DNA of 44,439 nucleotides, from assembly GCF_015356865.1 (NCBI RefSeq), contig NZ_JAAFZA010000069.1:1-44439 (forward strand), in the 5' to 3' direction. Of the stretch, positions 33,494-42,107 are shown piece after piece. The position numbers and the translations under genes were made by a program. A model generated the notes under the pieces. That model worked only from the letters and a program-made list of their open reading frames with translations. It was not told the origin of the DNA and ran no database searches. Position 1 is the first letter of the stretch. The number at the start of each line of letters is the position of its first letter. The stretch comes from Catenulispora pinisilvae (GTDB lineage Bacteria > Actinomycetota > Actinomycetes > Streptomycetales > Catenulisporaceae).

Positions 33494-34255
33494 TCACGCT
33501 GACGCCTTGGCGACCGACCAGCCGCCGTCGACGACCAGGGCCGTCCCGGTGATGAACGAGGCCCCGGGACCGGCCAGGAAGGCGATGGCCGCCGCGACCT
33601 CCTCCGGCGTGCCGAACCGGCCCGCCGGCGTCGCCCGCACCGATTGTTGCCGGTCGGCCTCCGGTACCCGGTCCCACGCACCAGTCATGATCGGGCCCGG
33701 CAGCACTGCGTTGACCCGGATACTCGGCGCGTATTCGACGGCGAGCTGCCCGGCGAGCGCGACCAGCGCTCCCTTGGTGGCCGCGTAGGCGGGGTGACCG
33801 GGAATGCCGAATCGGGCGTGCACCGAGGAGACCAGCACGACGGCGCCGCCGCCTTCGCGCAGATCCGGCAGCACCGTGCGCACGCCGAGGAACGCGCCGG
33901 TGAGATTGACCCCCAGCTGCCGGTCCCACGAGGCGCGGCTCGTCTCATGGACAGCGGCGACGTCGACGGTGAAAGCGTTGCTGACCAGGACGTCGACCCG
34001 GCCGTAGGCGCGCGCCGCGGACCGGACGCGAGACCAGTCGTCCTCGTCGGCGGCGTCGGCCTGCACGAATGTCGCGCGGCCTCCGAGCTCGCCGATCCGC
34101 CGGGAGACCGCCGCGCCGTGCTCGCAGACGTCGGCCAGAACCACGGCGGCGCCGTGCGCCGCGAGCCGTTCCGCGGTCGCCGCGCCGATGCCGGACGCCG
34201 CACCGGTCACGATGGCGACGCCTCCGGTGAAGCCGCCGGGCCCCGACTCGCTCAT
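33494..34255 (-). CDS. SDR oxidoreductase, probable galactose 1-dehydrogenase
   Basis: The 253-aa classical short-chain dehydrogenase has the cofactor motif TGAASGIG (17-24), N117, S143/144 and the YxxxK pair Y157/K161 (PAYAATK). D42 after the second strand (VVLADV) suggests NAD(H) rather than NADP(H). Given the flanking alpha-galactosidase and dgoD, the best guess is oxidation of galactose to galactonolactone, the first step of the De Ley-Doudoroff route. A fucose- or gluconate-type dehydrogenase is the alternative, as SDR sequences do not fix the substrate. The ATG at 34255 follows the GH36 stop by 28 bp. Confidence 0.82.
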   Translation of the reverse strand: MSESGPGGFTGGVAIVTGAASGIGAATAERLAAHGAAVVLADVCEHGAAVSRRIGELGGRATFVQADAADEDDWSRVRSAARAYGRVDVLVSNAFTVDVAAVHETSRASWDRQLGVNLTGAFLGVRTVLPDLREGGGAVVLVSSVHARFGIPGHPAYAATKGALVALAGQLAVEYAPSIRVNAVLPGPIMTGAWDRVPEADRQQSVRATPAGRFGTPEEVAAAIAFLAGPGASFITGTALVVDGGWSVAKASA

Positions 34256-34283
34256 ACCCGTACTCCCGTCTTGTTCGCAGACA

Positions 34284-36377
34284 TCAGCATCGCCGTAGCA
34301 CCACCGCGTCGGCGTCGAAGTCGGTGCGCCACGCGCAGGGCAATCCCGCGTGCAGTAGATGAGCGCCGCTGTACGTCGAGCCCGTCGCTTCATCCTGGTA
34401 CCGCGCAGCCGGTTCCAGTCCGTGCAGCCGCAGCCGGTCCGGGCGTCCGGGAAGCTGTGGCAGACCATTGAGTAGCCCGCTGTTCCAGGCCAGGACGATC
34501 TCGTGTGACCCGTCGGGCGCGGAGTACTGCACGCCGCAGGTGTCGTCACTCGGTGCGCCGAGCAGATGCACGGCGCCGTGATGGATCGTCGCACGCCACT
34601 TCTTGTACCAGGTGATCCAGCGCGCGGCCTCGGCTCTCTGCTCGACCGTCCAGGCTCTGATATCCGCGCCGATGCCGAGGACGCCGGCCATGGCGGTGAC
34701 GAACCTGAATCGCGGCGACCGGGGCCGGGTGTCGAAGAACCCTGCGGAGTCGGTCACCCAGGAGCTCATCACGTGAGGGGAGTGGGCGTGCAGGAAGCCG
34801 TGCTGGATGGTCAGCCTGTCCTGGGGACCGGTGTTGTCGCTGGGCCAGACGACGTCGGTCGCGGCGATCGCGGCCGCGTCCGCACGTCCGCCCCCGCCTG
34901 CGCAACCCTCGATCATCACGTGCGGGTGTCCGGTGCGCAGTGCGGCGAGGATGTGGTGGTAGTTGGCCACGTGTGCGGCGTCCAGGTCAGCGGGGCGTGG
35001 CAGTGGGCTGACCGGTCGTCCGCGCTCCGTCGGCGGTCGGTTCATGTCCCACTTCAGATAGCTGATCGGGTAGTCGTGCAGCAACTTGTCGAGCCACGTC
35101 AGGACGTGCTTGCGGACGTCGTCGCGACCCAGGTTCAGCAGCAGCTGGTTTCGGATCAGCGTCGCCGGGCGGCCTTCGACCCGGTAGATCCAGTCCGGAT
35201 GGTCGGCGAGCAGGCGGGAGCCGGGGCTGACCGCCTCCGGCTCCACCCAGAGCCCGAAGTCCAGGCCGAGATCCCGAATCCGGCCGATGAAGGCGCCGAA
35301 CCCGTCGGGGAATGCGTCGCGGTCGGGTTCCCAGTCGCCAAGGCCTGATGTGTCGTCCGGTCGGTTGGCGAACCACCCGTCGTCGACGACGAACAGCTCG
35401 GCGCCGATGGCGGCGGCGGTTCGGGCGAGTTCGAGCTGTCCGTCCTGCTCGACGGCGAAGCCGGTGGCCTCCCACGAGTTGTAGAGGACCGGCCTGGGGC
35501 GCCGGCCGCGCGGCCCGCTCTCCAGCCGCTCGTGGGTGTGCCAGACGCGGGCCAGGCCGCCGAGCCCTTCGGCACTGAACGCGAGCAGCAGCTGCGGCGT
35601 GATCAGCGTGCCGCCGGCCGGCAGGAGCACTTCGCCCTCGTGCGGCTCGCGGCCGGCGCGCAACCGCAGCAGGCGGCCGGAGTCGACCGAGGCGTCGATG
35701 TGCCAGGATCCTGACCAGGCCAGCGAGATTCCCCAAGTCGGTGTGGCCGGGCCGGCCGGCTGCGCGGCGTCCTGCGCGGCGATCCAGGGCGCGTACTCGT
35801 GCCCTGACACACCTTGGGTGCTGCCGATGGCGAACGTGCCGCGTTCCACCTGGATGTGCTTGAGCTGGAATTCCTGGACCCACTGGCCGACCAGGTAGGT
35901 CAGCCGGGCGCCGCCGGGCACCGGGATGTTGACGGCCGCCGAGTCCAACCGGGCCAGCAGCAGGTCGTCCGCACCGACGCCGGTCAGCTCGACCCAGCGC
36001 CGGATCACGTCGGTGTCGGGAACGGTTTCGTAGCACAGCACCGCTTCCAGGCCGAGCAGGTCGTCGAGGAAAGCCAGGCGAAGCCCGGCGCCTTCGGTCG
36101 GCTGCTCGCCGGCGAACTGCCACCAGCTGCCGCGCTCCCCGCCCGGCCGTCGCACGTCCAGCTCCGCCCCGCCGAACGGCCGCAACCCGAACGGCAGGTA
36201 CTCGGCGGGAGCGGCGTCGGCCGCTGTCCGGAATGGGGTGCGGCCGTGTCCGGCCAGCGGCGACGGGCCGTCCTCCACGCCCCGTGGCCCCCACGCGGAC
36301 AACTCGGCCCAGCGGCCGTGATCGGGCACCTCGACGGTGTAGGAGGTGTTCGCGGTGCGCAACGTCCAGCGGTTCAC
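34284..36377 (-). CDS. Alpha-galactosidase, GH36, cytoplasmic
   Basis: The 697-aa protein has no signal peptide. An N-terminal beta-sandwich domain (about 1-280) precedes the TIM-barrel with ELFVVDDGWFANR. The catalytic nucleophile is D444 (YLKWDMNR) and the acid/base is D514 (PSDNTGPQDR). CAGGGGRAD is the family's substrate-binding loop. It hydrolyses terminal alpha-1,6-linked galactose (melibiose, raffinose-type sugars) after import by the adjacent ABC system. The GTG at 36377 overlaps the permease stop (GTGA), indicating coupling. The reading frame is open much further upstream, but that part runs through the permease gene in another frame and is spurious. Confidence 0.93.
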   Translation of the reverse strand: MNRWTLRTANTSYTVEVPDHGRWAELSAWGPRGVEDGPSPLAGHGRTPFRTAADAAPAEYLPFGLRPFGGAELDVRRPGGERGSWWQFAGEQPTEGAGLRLAFLDDLLGLEAVLCYETVPDTDVIRRWVELTGVGADDLLLARLDSAAVNIPVPGGARLTYLVGQWVQEFQLKHIQVERGTFAIGSTQGVSGHEYAPWIAAQDAAQPAGPATPTWGISLAWSGSWHIDASVDSGRLLRLRAGREPHEGEVLLPAGGTLITPQLLLAFSAEGLGGLARVWHTHERLESGPRGRRPRPVLYNSWEATGFAVEQDGQLELARTAAAIGAELFVVDDGWFANRPDDTSGLGDWEPDRDAFPDGFGAFIGRIRDLGLDFGLWVEPEAVSPGSRLLADHPDWIYRVEGRPATLIRNQLLLNLGRDDVRKHVLTWLDKLLHDYPISYLKWDMNRPPTERGRPVSPLPRPADLDAAHVANYHHILAALRTGHPHVMIEGCAGGGGRADAAAIAATDVVWPSDNTGPQDRLTIQHGFLHAHSPHVMSSWVTDSAGFFDTRPRSPRFRFVTAMAGVLGIGADIRAWTVEQRAEAARWITWYKKWRATIHHGAVHLLGAPSDDTCGVQYSAPDGSHEIVLAWNSGLLNGLPQLPGRPDRLRLHGLEPAARYQDEATGSTYSGAHLLHAGLPCAWRTDFDADAVVLRRC

Positions 36378-37252
36378 TTGACGCCTCCCAGGTTCAAGCC
36401 GCCGATGAAGTGGCGTTGGAAACGCAGGAACACGGCGACCGTCGGGATCGCGGCGATCACCGAGCCGGCGGCGATCACGTTCCAGTACGACACGAACTGG
36501 CCTTGCAGGCCCAGCAGCGCGGGCGTGACCGGCATCTTGGTCTCGCTCACCAGCACCGTGATCGGCCACAGCAGGTCGTTGAAGACCCAGGTGAACGACA
36601 GGGCGCCGAGCGCGGCCAGGGCCGGGCGGGTCAGCGGCAGGATGATCCGCCAGTAGATGGTGAACGGCCCGGCGCCGTCCAGGAGCGCCGCCTGCTGGAT
36701 CTCGGCCGGAATCGTGCGCATGAAGCCCTGGAGCACGAACACGTAGAAACCGAGGCCGAAGCCGATCTCCACCGCGATCAGCGCGGCGAGCGAGTCGTGC
36801 AGCCCGAACAGTTCGGTCAGCTTGGCGACCGGCACGAGCAGGATCTGCGGGGGCAGCAGGTTGCCGCCGAGCATCACCAGCAGCAGTGTGCGGCGTAGCG
36901 GGACCTGGTAGCGAGCCAGAGCGAACGCCGCCATCGAGGCCAGTAGCAGGGTCAGCGCCACCGCCGGGATACTCACGATCGCGCTGTTGATCAGGGCCTG
37001 CTTCAGGCCGCCGTCGTTCCACGCCGAGGCGAAGTTGCCCGGTGCGAAGGAATGAGGAACGGAGTTGAGGCCGTGGCCCAGCACATCATCGGTCGAACGC
37101 AGGCTGATCACCAGGATCAAGGCGATCGGGGCGAACCACAGCAGCGACAGGGCACTGGCTCCGGCGTGGAAGCCGAAAGTACGAAGGCGACTGCCCAGCG
37201 GTCTGTGTCCGTGTCTGCGGGCGCCGGCGGCCGGCGCGGCGGTGAGGGCCAT
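36374..37252 (-). CDS. Sugar ABC transporter permease, MalG type
   Basis: The 292-aa integral membrane protein has six predicted helices and the EAA-loop motif (IPAEIQQAALLDGAGPFTIY, then RIILPLTRPALAAL), where the ATPase docks. It is typical of the inner permease of carbohydrate uptake ABC systems (CUT1). The ATG directly abuts the stop of the first permease. With the binding protein and the other permease it imports an alpha-galactoside. The ATPase is not encoded nearby and is probably a shared MsiK-like subunit, as in other actinobacteria. Confidence 0.92.
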   Translation of the reverse strand: MALTAAPAAGARRHGHRPLGSRLRTFGFHAGASALSLLWFAPIALILVISLRSTDDVLGHGLNSVPHSFAPGNFASAWNDGGLKQALINSAIVSIPAVALTLLLASMAAFALARYQVPLRRTLLLVMLGGNLLPPQILLVPVAKLTELFGLHDSLAALIAVEIGFGLGFYVFVLQGFMRTIPAEIQQAALLDGAGPFTIYWRIILPLTRPALAALGALSFTWVFNDLLWPITVLVSETKMPVTPALLGLQGQFVSYWNVIAAGSVIAAIPTVAVFLRFQRHFIGGLNLGGVK

Positions 37253-38205
37253 CAGTCGCTCTCCTTGAACGCGCGGACCAGATAGCCGACGATGACGCCG
37301 AAGGCGAGCACGAAGATGGCCACGGCCAATGCGCAGCCGTATCCGAAGTCGGTGTTCACGAAAGCTGTCTGGTACATGTAGGTGCTCAGTAGCTGCGAGG
37401 AGTTGTAGGGCCCGCCCTGGGTCAGCGCCCAGACCACGTCGAACGAGCGCAGCGAGTCGATGACGATGACCGACAGGACCACCGCGTTGACGCTGCGCAG
37501 CTGCGGAAGGGTCACGTTGCGGAACTGCTGCCAGGGCGAGGCGCCGTCGACTTTCGCCGCCTCGTACAGCGCCGGGTCGATGCCCTTGAGCCCGGCCAGG
37601 TACAGGACCATGACATAGCCGATCTCACGCCACAGGGCCGGCACTATCTGCGCGTACAGCGCTGTGTGCGGATTCGCCAGCCAGGCGTGCTGCCAGCCGC
37701 CGAGCCCGACCGTTGACAGCATGCTGTTGATCATGCCGTTGGGCTGGTAGAGGGTCTGCCACATCAGCGCGGTGGCGGTGAGTGAGAAGACCACGGGCAG
37801 GAACAGCGCGGCCCGGTAGATGGCGATGCCGCGCCGCTCCCGTTGCAGGAACATCGCGCAGCCGAGACCGCCGGCGGCGGATATGCCGCCGAACAGCACC
37901 AGCCACAGCGCCGTGTTTGTCAGGGCCTTGTGGAACACCGGGTCGCTGACCATCCGCCGGTAGTTGCCCAGGCCCGCGAAGGTCGGCGCGTTGACGCCGT
38001 TCCAGTTGGTCAGCGAGATGTAGAAGCCCTGGATCGCCGGCCAGAACACGCTGACCGACTCGACCAGGAGGGGAACCAGGACGAACGTGATGATGACCGG
38101 GGTCGGGCGCAGCGGCCCGCCCCGACGCGGCCGACGCGGCCGACGCGTCCGGCGCTGGGCCGCGGCGTTGAGCGCAGGCTGTGCCGGGGTCGTGGCCAGA
38201 CTCAT
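37252..38205 (-). CDS. Sugar ABC transporter permease, MalF type
   Basis: The 317-aa protein has a basic N-terminus (RRTRRPRRPRRGG), six helices and the EAA motif GIDPALYEAAKVDGASPWQQ followed by NVTLPQLRSVNAV. CUT1 permeases pair as MalF/MalG heterodimers, and this is the MalF-type partner. The ATG at 38205 overlaps the binding-protein stop by 4 bp (ATGA). The basic stretch comes from a run of CGNCGN codons at about 38115-38150 and is low-complexity. Confidence 0.92.
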   Translation of the reverse strand: MSLATTPAQPALNAAAQRRTRRPRRPRRGGPLRPTPVIITFVLVPLLVESVSVFWPAIQGFYISLTNWNGVNAPTFAGLGNYRRMVSDPVFHKALTNTALWLVLFGGISAAGGLGCAMFLQRERRGIAIYRAALFLPVVFSLTATALMWQTLYQPNGMINSMLSTVGLGGWQHAWLANPHTALYAQIVPALWREIGYVMVLYLAGLKGIDPALYEAAKVDGASPWQQFRNVTLPQLRSVNAVVLSVIVIDSLRSFDVVWALTQGGPYNSSQLLSTYMYQTAFVNTDFGYGCALAVAIFVLAFGVIVGYLVRAFKESD

Positions 38206-39488
38206 GCCGTCTTCCACACCTGCTCGGCCTGGGTCTGCCAGGTGGACAGGATCGAGGAAAGCTTGCCGGGGTTCTGCAAGAAGTTGGTGAGCGCGGTGTT
38301 CGCGGTGTTCTGTAGCGCGTCGGAGGAGTCGCGGTTGAAGAACTGGGTCAGGGCCGAGGCGCCGGCCAGCATCGTCTGGCCCTTCTTGGCCAGCGGCGAG
38401 GTCGGCGTGGCGGCCTGGGGATTGGCGGGGATGACGGTCCCGGACGAGGTCTGGGTCCACATGTTCTGGGCGTCGGGCTTGGCCATCCAGGTCATGAAGT
38501 CCAGGACCGCGGCGGAGTTCCCGGTCTTCGCGCTGGCGAACAGGCCGTCGGTCGGTGCCTCCTCGGCGTCGGGGACCGAGGCGTCGATGACCGGGAACTT
38601 GAAGAAGTCCAGGTCGTCCAGCGACCCCTTGGGCGCGGCGTCGGCGAAGAACGCGCCGGTCAACAGCATGCCGGTCTGACCCTGGATGAGCTGGTTCGAA
38701 GCGGCCTGCCAGGTGACCGCCGTGCCGTTCGGGTCGAAATAGGGCAGCGCCTGTTTCCAGGTGTCGAAGACCTTGCCGACTTGCGGGTCGGTGAAGGCGT
38801 GCTGTCCTTGCAGCAGGGCCTGGTGGTACTGGGCGCCGTTGATGCGGATATTGAGGTAGTCGAACCAGGCTGAGGCCACCCAGGCGTTGCCGGTTCCGGC
38901 TCCCAGCCCGATGGGGGTGACGCCCTTGGATTTGATGGTCTGGCACAACGTCAGGAAGTCCGACCAGGTCTTGGGCTCGCTCAGGCCCCATTCGGCGAAC
39001 TTGGACTTGCGGTAGAACACGCCCCACCAGTAGTAGCTGGTCGGCACGAAGATCTGCTTGCCCGAGGCGTCGGTGCTCAGGGCCTTGAACGCCGGCGGGT
39101 AGTTGCCCATGGTGTTCCAGACGGAGCTCACGTCGAGCAGCAGACCGCGCTTGGAGTAGTGGTCGGCGTCGTTGCCGGCGTACCAGGTGTAGATGTCCGG
39201 CGGGTTCGCGGAGGTCAAGTACGTCGGCAGCAGCGGCTGGTAGGTGGTGGCGGCGATGGTGTTGAGCATCAGGCTGTGCTTGCTCTGCTTACCGTAGGCG
39301 GCGACCAGCGCCTGCATGGCTTTCTCGGCGAGCGGGGAGGACAGGTCGGACTGAAGGGTGACCGCACCGCCGGTCTGGGTGCCGGCCGATGATTTGGTGG
39401 CCGTGGCGCACCCGCCGAGAGCGGCTGCGGCGCCGACCGCACCAACCCCCTGGAGAAGGTTGCGGCGCGAAAGGCTGTAGCTGGACAT
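38202..39488 (-). CDS. Sugar-binding lipoprotein of the ABC transporter
   Basis: The 428-aa product starts with a twin-arginine signal (SRRNLLQG) ending in lipobox LGGC, so C27 is the predicted lipid anchor. It is an extracytoplasmic binding protein of the CUT1 cluster-B type (PPDIYTWYAGNDADHY, FVPTSYYWWGVFYRKSKF, aromatic residues lining the ligand cleft). It catches the galactoside and hands it to the permease pair. It is the first gene of the transport-catabolism operon. A GGGAGC ribosome-binding site precedes the ATG. The 156 bp upstream, back to the GH27 gene, hold a tandem repeat array. Confidence 0.93.
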   Translation of the reverse strand: MSSYSLSRRNLLQGVGAVGAAAALGGCATATKSSAGTQTGGAVTLQSDLSSPLAEKAMQALVAAYGKQSKHSLMLNTIAATTYQPLLPTYLTSANPPDIYTWYAGNDADHYSKRGLLLDVSSVWNTMGNYPPAFKALSTDASGKQIFVPTSYYWWGVFYRKSKFAEWGLSEPKTWSDFLTLCQTIKSKGVTPIGLGAGTGNAWVASAWFDYLNIRINGAQYHQALLQGQHAFTDPQVGKVFDTWKQALPYFDPNGTAVTWQAASNQLIQGQTGMLLTGAFFADAAPKGSLDDLDFFKFPVIDASVPDAEEAPTDGLFASAKTGNSAAVLDFMTWMAKPDAQNMWTQTSSGTVIPANPQAATPTSPLAKKGQTMLAGASALTQFFNRDSSDALQNTANTALTNFLQNPGKLSSILSTWQTQAEQVWKTA

Positions 39489-39644
39489 GGCTGCTCCCTG
39501 AGAGAAGAGAGGGTGGGGGAGGGGTAGCGGGCTTCTGCCGGTGGGTAGGCCGGAGCCCGAACGCGGGGTGTGAATCAGAGCTCAGAGCTCGAAGTTCAAA
39601 GCTCAGAGTTCGAAGCTCAGAGTTCGAGGCTCAGAGTTCAGATC
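39489..39644. promoter_or_regulatory. Gap between secreted galactosidase and transporter genes
   Basis: These 156 bp could carry a separate promoter for the transporter operon or only link the two parts of one transcript. They contain the 14-bp repeat array (39580-39656). A purine/pyrimidine-biased stretch lies at 39498-39525. No clear promoter consensus was found. Confidence 0.4.
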
Positions 39645-39656
39645 TCAGAGCTCGAT
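39580..39656. repeat. Five tandem 14-bp repeats plus a half unit
   Basis: The unit GCTCAGAGTTCGAA occurs at 39580-39593, 39601-39614, 39615-39628, 39629-39642 and 39643-39656 with a few substitutions, and a 7-nt half unit GTTCAAA lies at 39594-39600. The last copy overlaps the final codons and stop of the secreted galactosidase. Internal near-palindromes (GAGCTC, TTCGAA) mean the RNA could form several short hairpins. Confidence 0.85.
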
Positions 39657-41810
39657 GGTGTGGACGTGAGCATCGATGCCGCGGTAAGCGATCTCGGCGT
39701 GGCCGTCGTCGCCGGCCGCCGCGCCGAACGCGCCGTTGAAGGTGTCGCTGGTGAATTCGCTGCGCTTGAACCATCCGCTCCACGAGCCGGAGGTCAGGTT
39801 GTTCTCCCAGGCCGTGTAGTCCGAGGCCCGGACGAACAGGTAGACGCGGCCCAGCGTCTCCAGCAGCGTCGGGCTGGCGCTGACGGTGCCGCCGAGGCCG
39901 GTCCAGCCCGACCATCGGCCGTCGGCGGTGGACGTGTCGAGCCAGACGCTGTCGTCGTTGGCGCGTATCGCGACGTAGGTGGTGGTGCCGTCGGTGACCG
40001 CCGAGGGCCGGCCGTACACCGACAGGCCGGACGGGGTGCCGATGGCGTTCCAGGCGCCGGACGCGGTCAGCGTCCAGATCTGGCCGTCAGTCCCGGTGCC
40101 GGTCAGCGTCCAGGCACTCGGGCCGGTGTACGCCACGGTCGGGGCGTCGGCGAGGTGGCCGCCGAGCGCTGTCCACCCGCCCCACGAGCCGCCTGCCGAG
40201 GTGCGCCGGTACACCTGGGAGTCGGTGCCGAGCACGAACAAGTCCAGCGATCCGTCGGACGCCGCGTAAGCGGCCGGCTGGCCGACGATCTGATCGCCGA
40301 CCGGTCCGCCGAGGCTCGTCCAGTCCCCGGACCAGGAACCCGAGCTCGTCGTGCTCTGCTCCCACAGTGCGCCGTCGCCGCCTCGGGCGAACAGATGGGA
40401 GTCGGTGTCACTGACATGGACCAGCGCCGGATCCGCGCTCACCTGGCCGCCGGCGCTCGTGCCGGGCAGCGCGTCGGTGCCGGACAGCAGCAGCATCGCG
40501 GTGCCGTCCGCTGGGACCGTCGTCGTGTAAGAGGACGTATACGAGCCGAGGTCTCGCCGTGCCGTGAGGTCCCGCACCGACACGCTGCCGCCGAGTCCCG
40601 CGTGCGCGAACTGGACACTCATGCTCTGTGCTGAGCCCGAGCGGTTGAGCAGGACCACCGCACGCCGCCCACTGCCGGACATGACCTTGCTGTAGACCGT
40701 ACTGGTGGAGGTCGAGTCGATCGGGACGCCCTGGACGTCCAGCGGATCCTGATCGACGGCCAGGATCTCCGGGTTCTTCAACACATCCAGCATGCTCTGC
40801 GGCAGCGCGCGCGGGTCGGAGCCGAGCACCAGCGGCGAGGCCATCTCGGCCCACAGCTCGAACTGGGCGGTCGACTGCGTCTGGTCGAGCTCGTAGCCGC
40901 CGCCGGACAGCGCGCGCATCGGAATGAGGTAGTCCGGGTCGTTGTAGTGGCCGGGACCGTTGGCCTCCGGGTGCGCCTCGTTGTCATCGGCGTTGCGCAG
41001 GACGTCCGCGAACTCGCCGGCAGTCGGGCTGCCGAAGGCGATGTCCGTGTCGGTTCGCCAGGAGTCTGCGATGGTCGGCCCGAAGGTGTAGTTGTTCCCG
41101 GCGTAGTACGCCGACGGGTTCGGCTTGCCCCATGCGGCGGTCAGCGGATTGCACAGTGCCAGCAGCATCTTCCGTCCGGACTGTGCGACCGCCTGGCTGA
41201 ACTGCGCGTAGGCCGGCCCGGGGTCGGTGTCCTGCGCGATGCCGCACAGGAAGTCAACCTTGATGGCGTCGATGCCCCAGGACGCGAACTGATTCGCGTC
41301 CTGCTGATAGTGACCGCCGCTGCCCAGGCCGCAGTTCGTGCCGTCGTAAACGCCGGCATCGGTGTAGATGCCCACTTTCAGGCCGCGCGCATGCAGCCAG
41401 TCCACCAGCGCGGGGACGCCGTCCGGGAACGCGGCCGGGTTGGCGACCAGATCGCCGTGCGCATCACGCGGTGTCGAGGCCTGCCAGCCGCCGTCGAGCC
41501 ACACGTAGTTGTAGCCGGCGCTGGCCAGACCGGTGTTGATCAGCGAGCTGGCGACGTCCTCGACCGAGCTCTCGGTGACCGCGCCGCCGATCGAGTAGTA
41601 CGTGTTCCAGCCCATGTAGGGGGTCGGAGCCAGGCCGCTGTCGTAGTAGGCGGGCGACCTGTGGACGCTGGACGTGCCCGCAGAGACAGCGGGCGTCGCG
41701 GTGGGGCCCGACGCGGCTGCCTCGGCCGGTGCGGCCGTCGCGAGAAGCGCGCCGACGGTCACCGCGGCCGCGACCGCGGCCGACCGTCGCCTTCGAAACG
41801 TTCCTGACAT
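39645..41810 (-). CDS. Secreted alpha-galactosidase, GH27, with C-terminal beta-propeller
   Basis: The 721-aa protein has a signal peptide (RRRRSAAVAAAVTVGALLATA, cut near residue 33; quoted part only RRRRSAAVAAAVTVG). The GH27 barrel begins APTPYMGWNTYYSIGG. The nucleophile is D186 (DAIKVDFLCG). The acid/base is probably D256 in WRTDTDI, by analogy with plant enzymes, and YNDPDYLIPM is the family hallmark. A beta-sandwich follows to about 460. From about 470 to 721 repeats such as GSWSGDWTSLGG, GSWGGWTALGG and GRWSGWTGLGG form a PLL/tectonin-type propeller that may bind sugars or cell-wall glycans. It would release galactose or short galactosides outside the cell for the transporter downstream. 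The weak GGAGA ribosome-binding site lies about 11 nt before the ATG. Confidence 0.93.
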   Translation of the reverse strand: MSGTFRRRRSAAVAAAVTVGALLATAAPAEAAASGPTATPAVSAGTSSVHRSPAYYDSGLAPTPYMGWNTYYSIGGAVTESSVEDVASSLINTGLASAGYNYVWLDGGWQASTPRDAHGDLVANPAAFPDGVPALVDWLHARGLKVGIYTDAGVYDGTNCGLGSGGHYQQDANQFASWGIDAIKVDFLCGIAQDTDPGPAYAQFSQAVAQSGRKMLLALCNPLTAAWGKPNPSAYYAGNNYTFGPTIADSWRTDTDIAFGSPTAGEFADVLRNADDNEAHPEANGPGHYNDPDYLIPMRALSGGGYELDQTQSTAQFELWAEMASPLVLGSDPRALPQSMLDVLKNPEILAVDQDPLDVQGVPIDSTSTSTVYSKVMSGSGRRAVVLLNRSGSAQSMSVQFAHAGLGGSVSVRDLTARRDLGSYTSSYTTTVPADGTAMLLLSGTDALPGTSAGGQVSADPALVHVSDTDSHLFARGGDGALWEQSTTSSGSWSGDWTSLGGPVGDQIVGQPAAYAASDGSLDLFVLGTDSQVYRRTSAGGSWGGWTALGGHLADAPTVAYTGPSAWTLTGTGTDGQIWTLTASGAWNAIGTPSGLSVYGRPSAVTDGTTTYVAIRANDDSVWLDTSTADGRWSGWTGLGGTVSASPTLLETLGRVYLFVRASDYTAWENNLTSGSWSGWFKRSEFTSDTFNGAFGAAAGDDGHAEIAYRGIDAHVHTIEL

Positions 41811-42011
41811 GCTCGAATCTCCGTCATCGTCGACCGATATGCCCTCCCCGCCGCAGCGCTCCTGGCGGGGAGTAGGTAGGACGATGGCGCACCCGGCCCG
41901 GCCGCGTCAAGATTAATTAATAAAATAGTGATTAACCGGCTGGCGCTGGCCCGCCGCGCGGTCGAACGCCAGCCGCCACGGCCCCGGGAAGCGGCGGAGG
42001 TGTGAGGCGGC
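41811..42011. promoter_or_regulatory. Promoter region of the galactosidase operon with an AT-rich element
   Basis: A 26-bp stretch at 41911-41936 is almost pure A/T in otherwise 70%+ GC DNA. It contains TTAATTAA and two direct GATTAA copies 18 bp apart. On the minus strand it is followed by TTGACG (41909-41904) and, 17 nt on, CATCGT (41886-41881), which could be a -35/-10 pair, leaving a leader of roughly 65 nt. The AT-rich block would then lie just upstream of the -35, as an UP-like element or a regulator site. No binding site for the GntR protein could be assigned. Confidence 0.4.
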
Positions 42012-42107
42012 GTGGGTGTGGTCACGCGGCGGCGTCCGGACGGCGAGTGGACCGTGGGCCAGGCGCTCGCCTTCTCACCGATTCGTCGATCAGCTGTCGG
42101 TCAGCTG

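Noticed and set aside
36378-37022. Upstream extension of the GH36 reading frame
   Set aside because: Low-complexity out-of-frame translation of the permease; the GTG overlapping the permease stop fits the family start.
38206-39027. Upstream extension of the first permease
   Set aside because: It is the binding-protein gene read in another frame; the permease start at 38205 gives a normal length.
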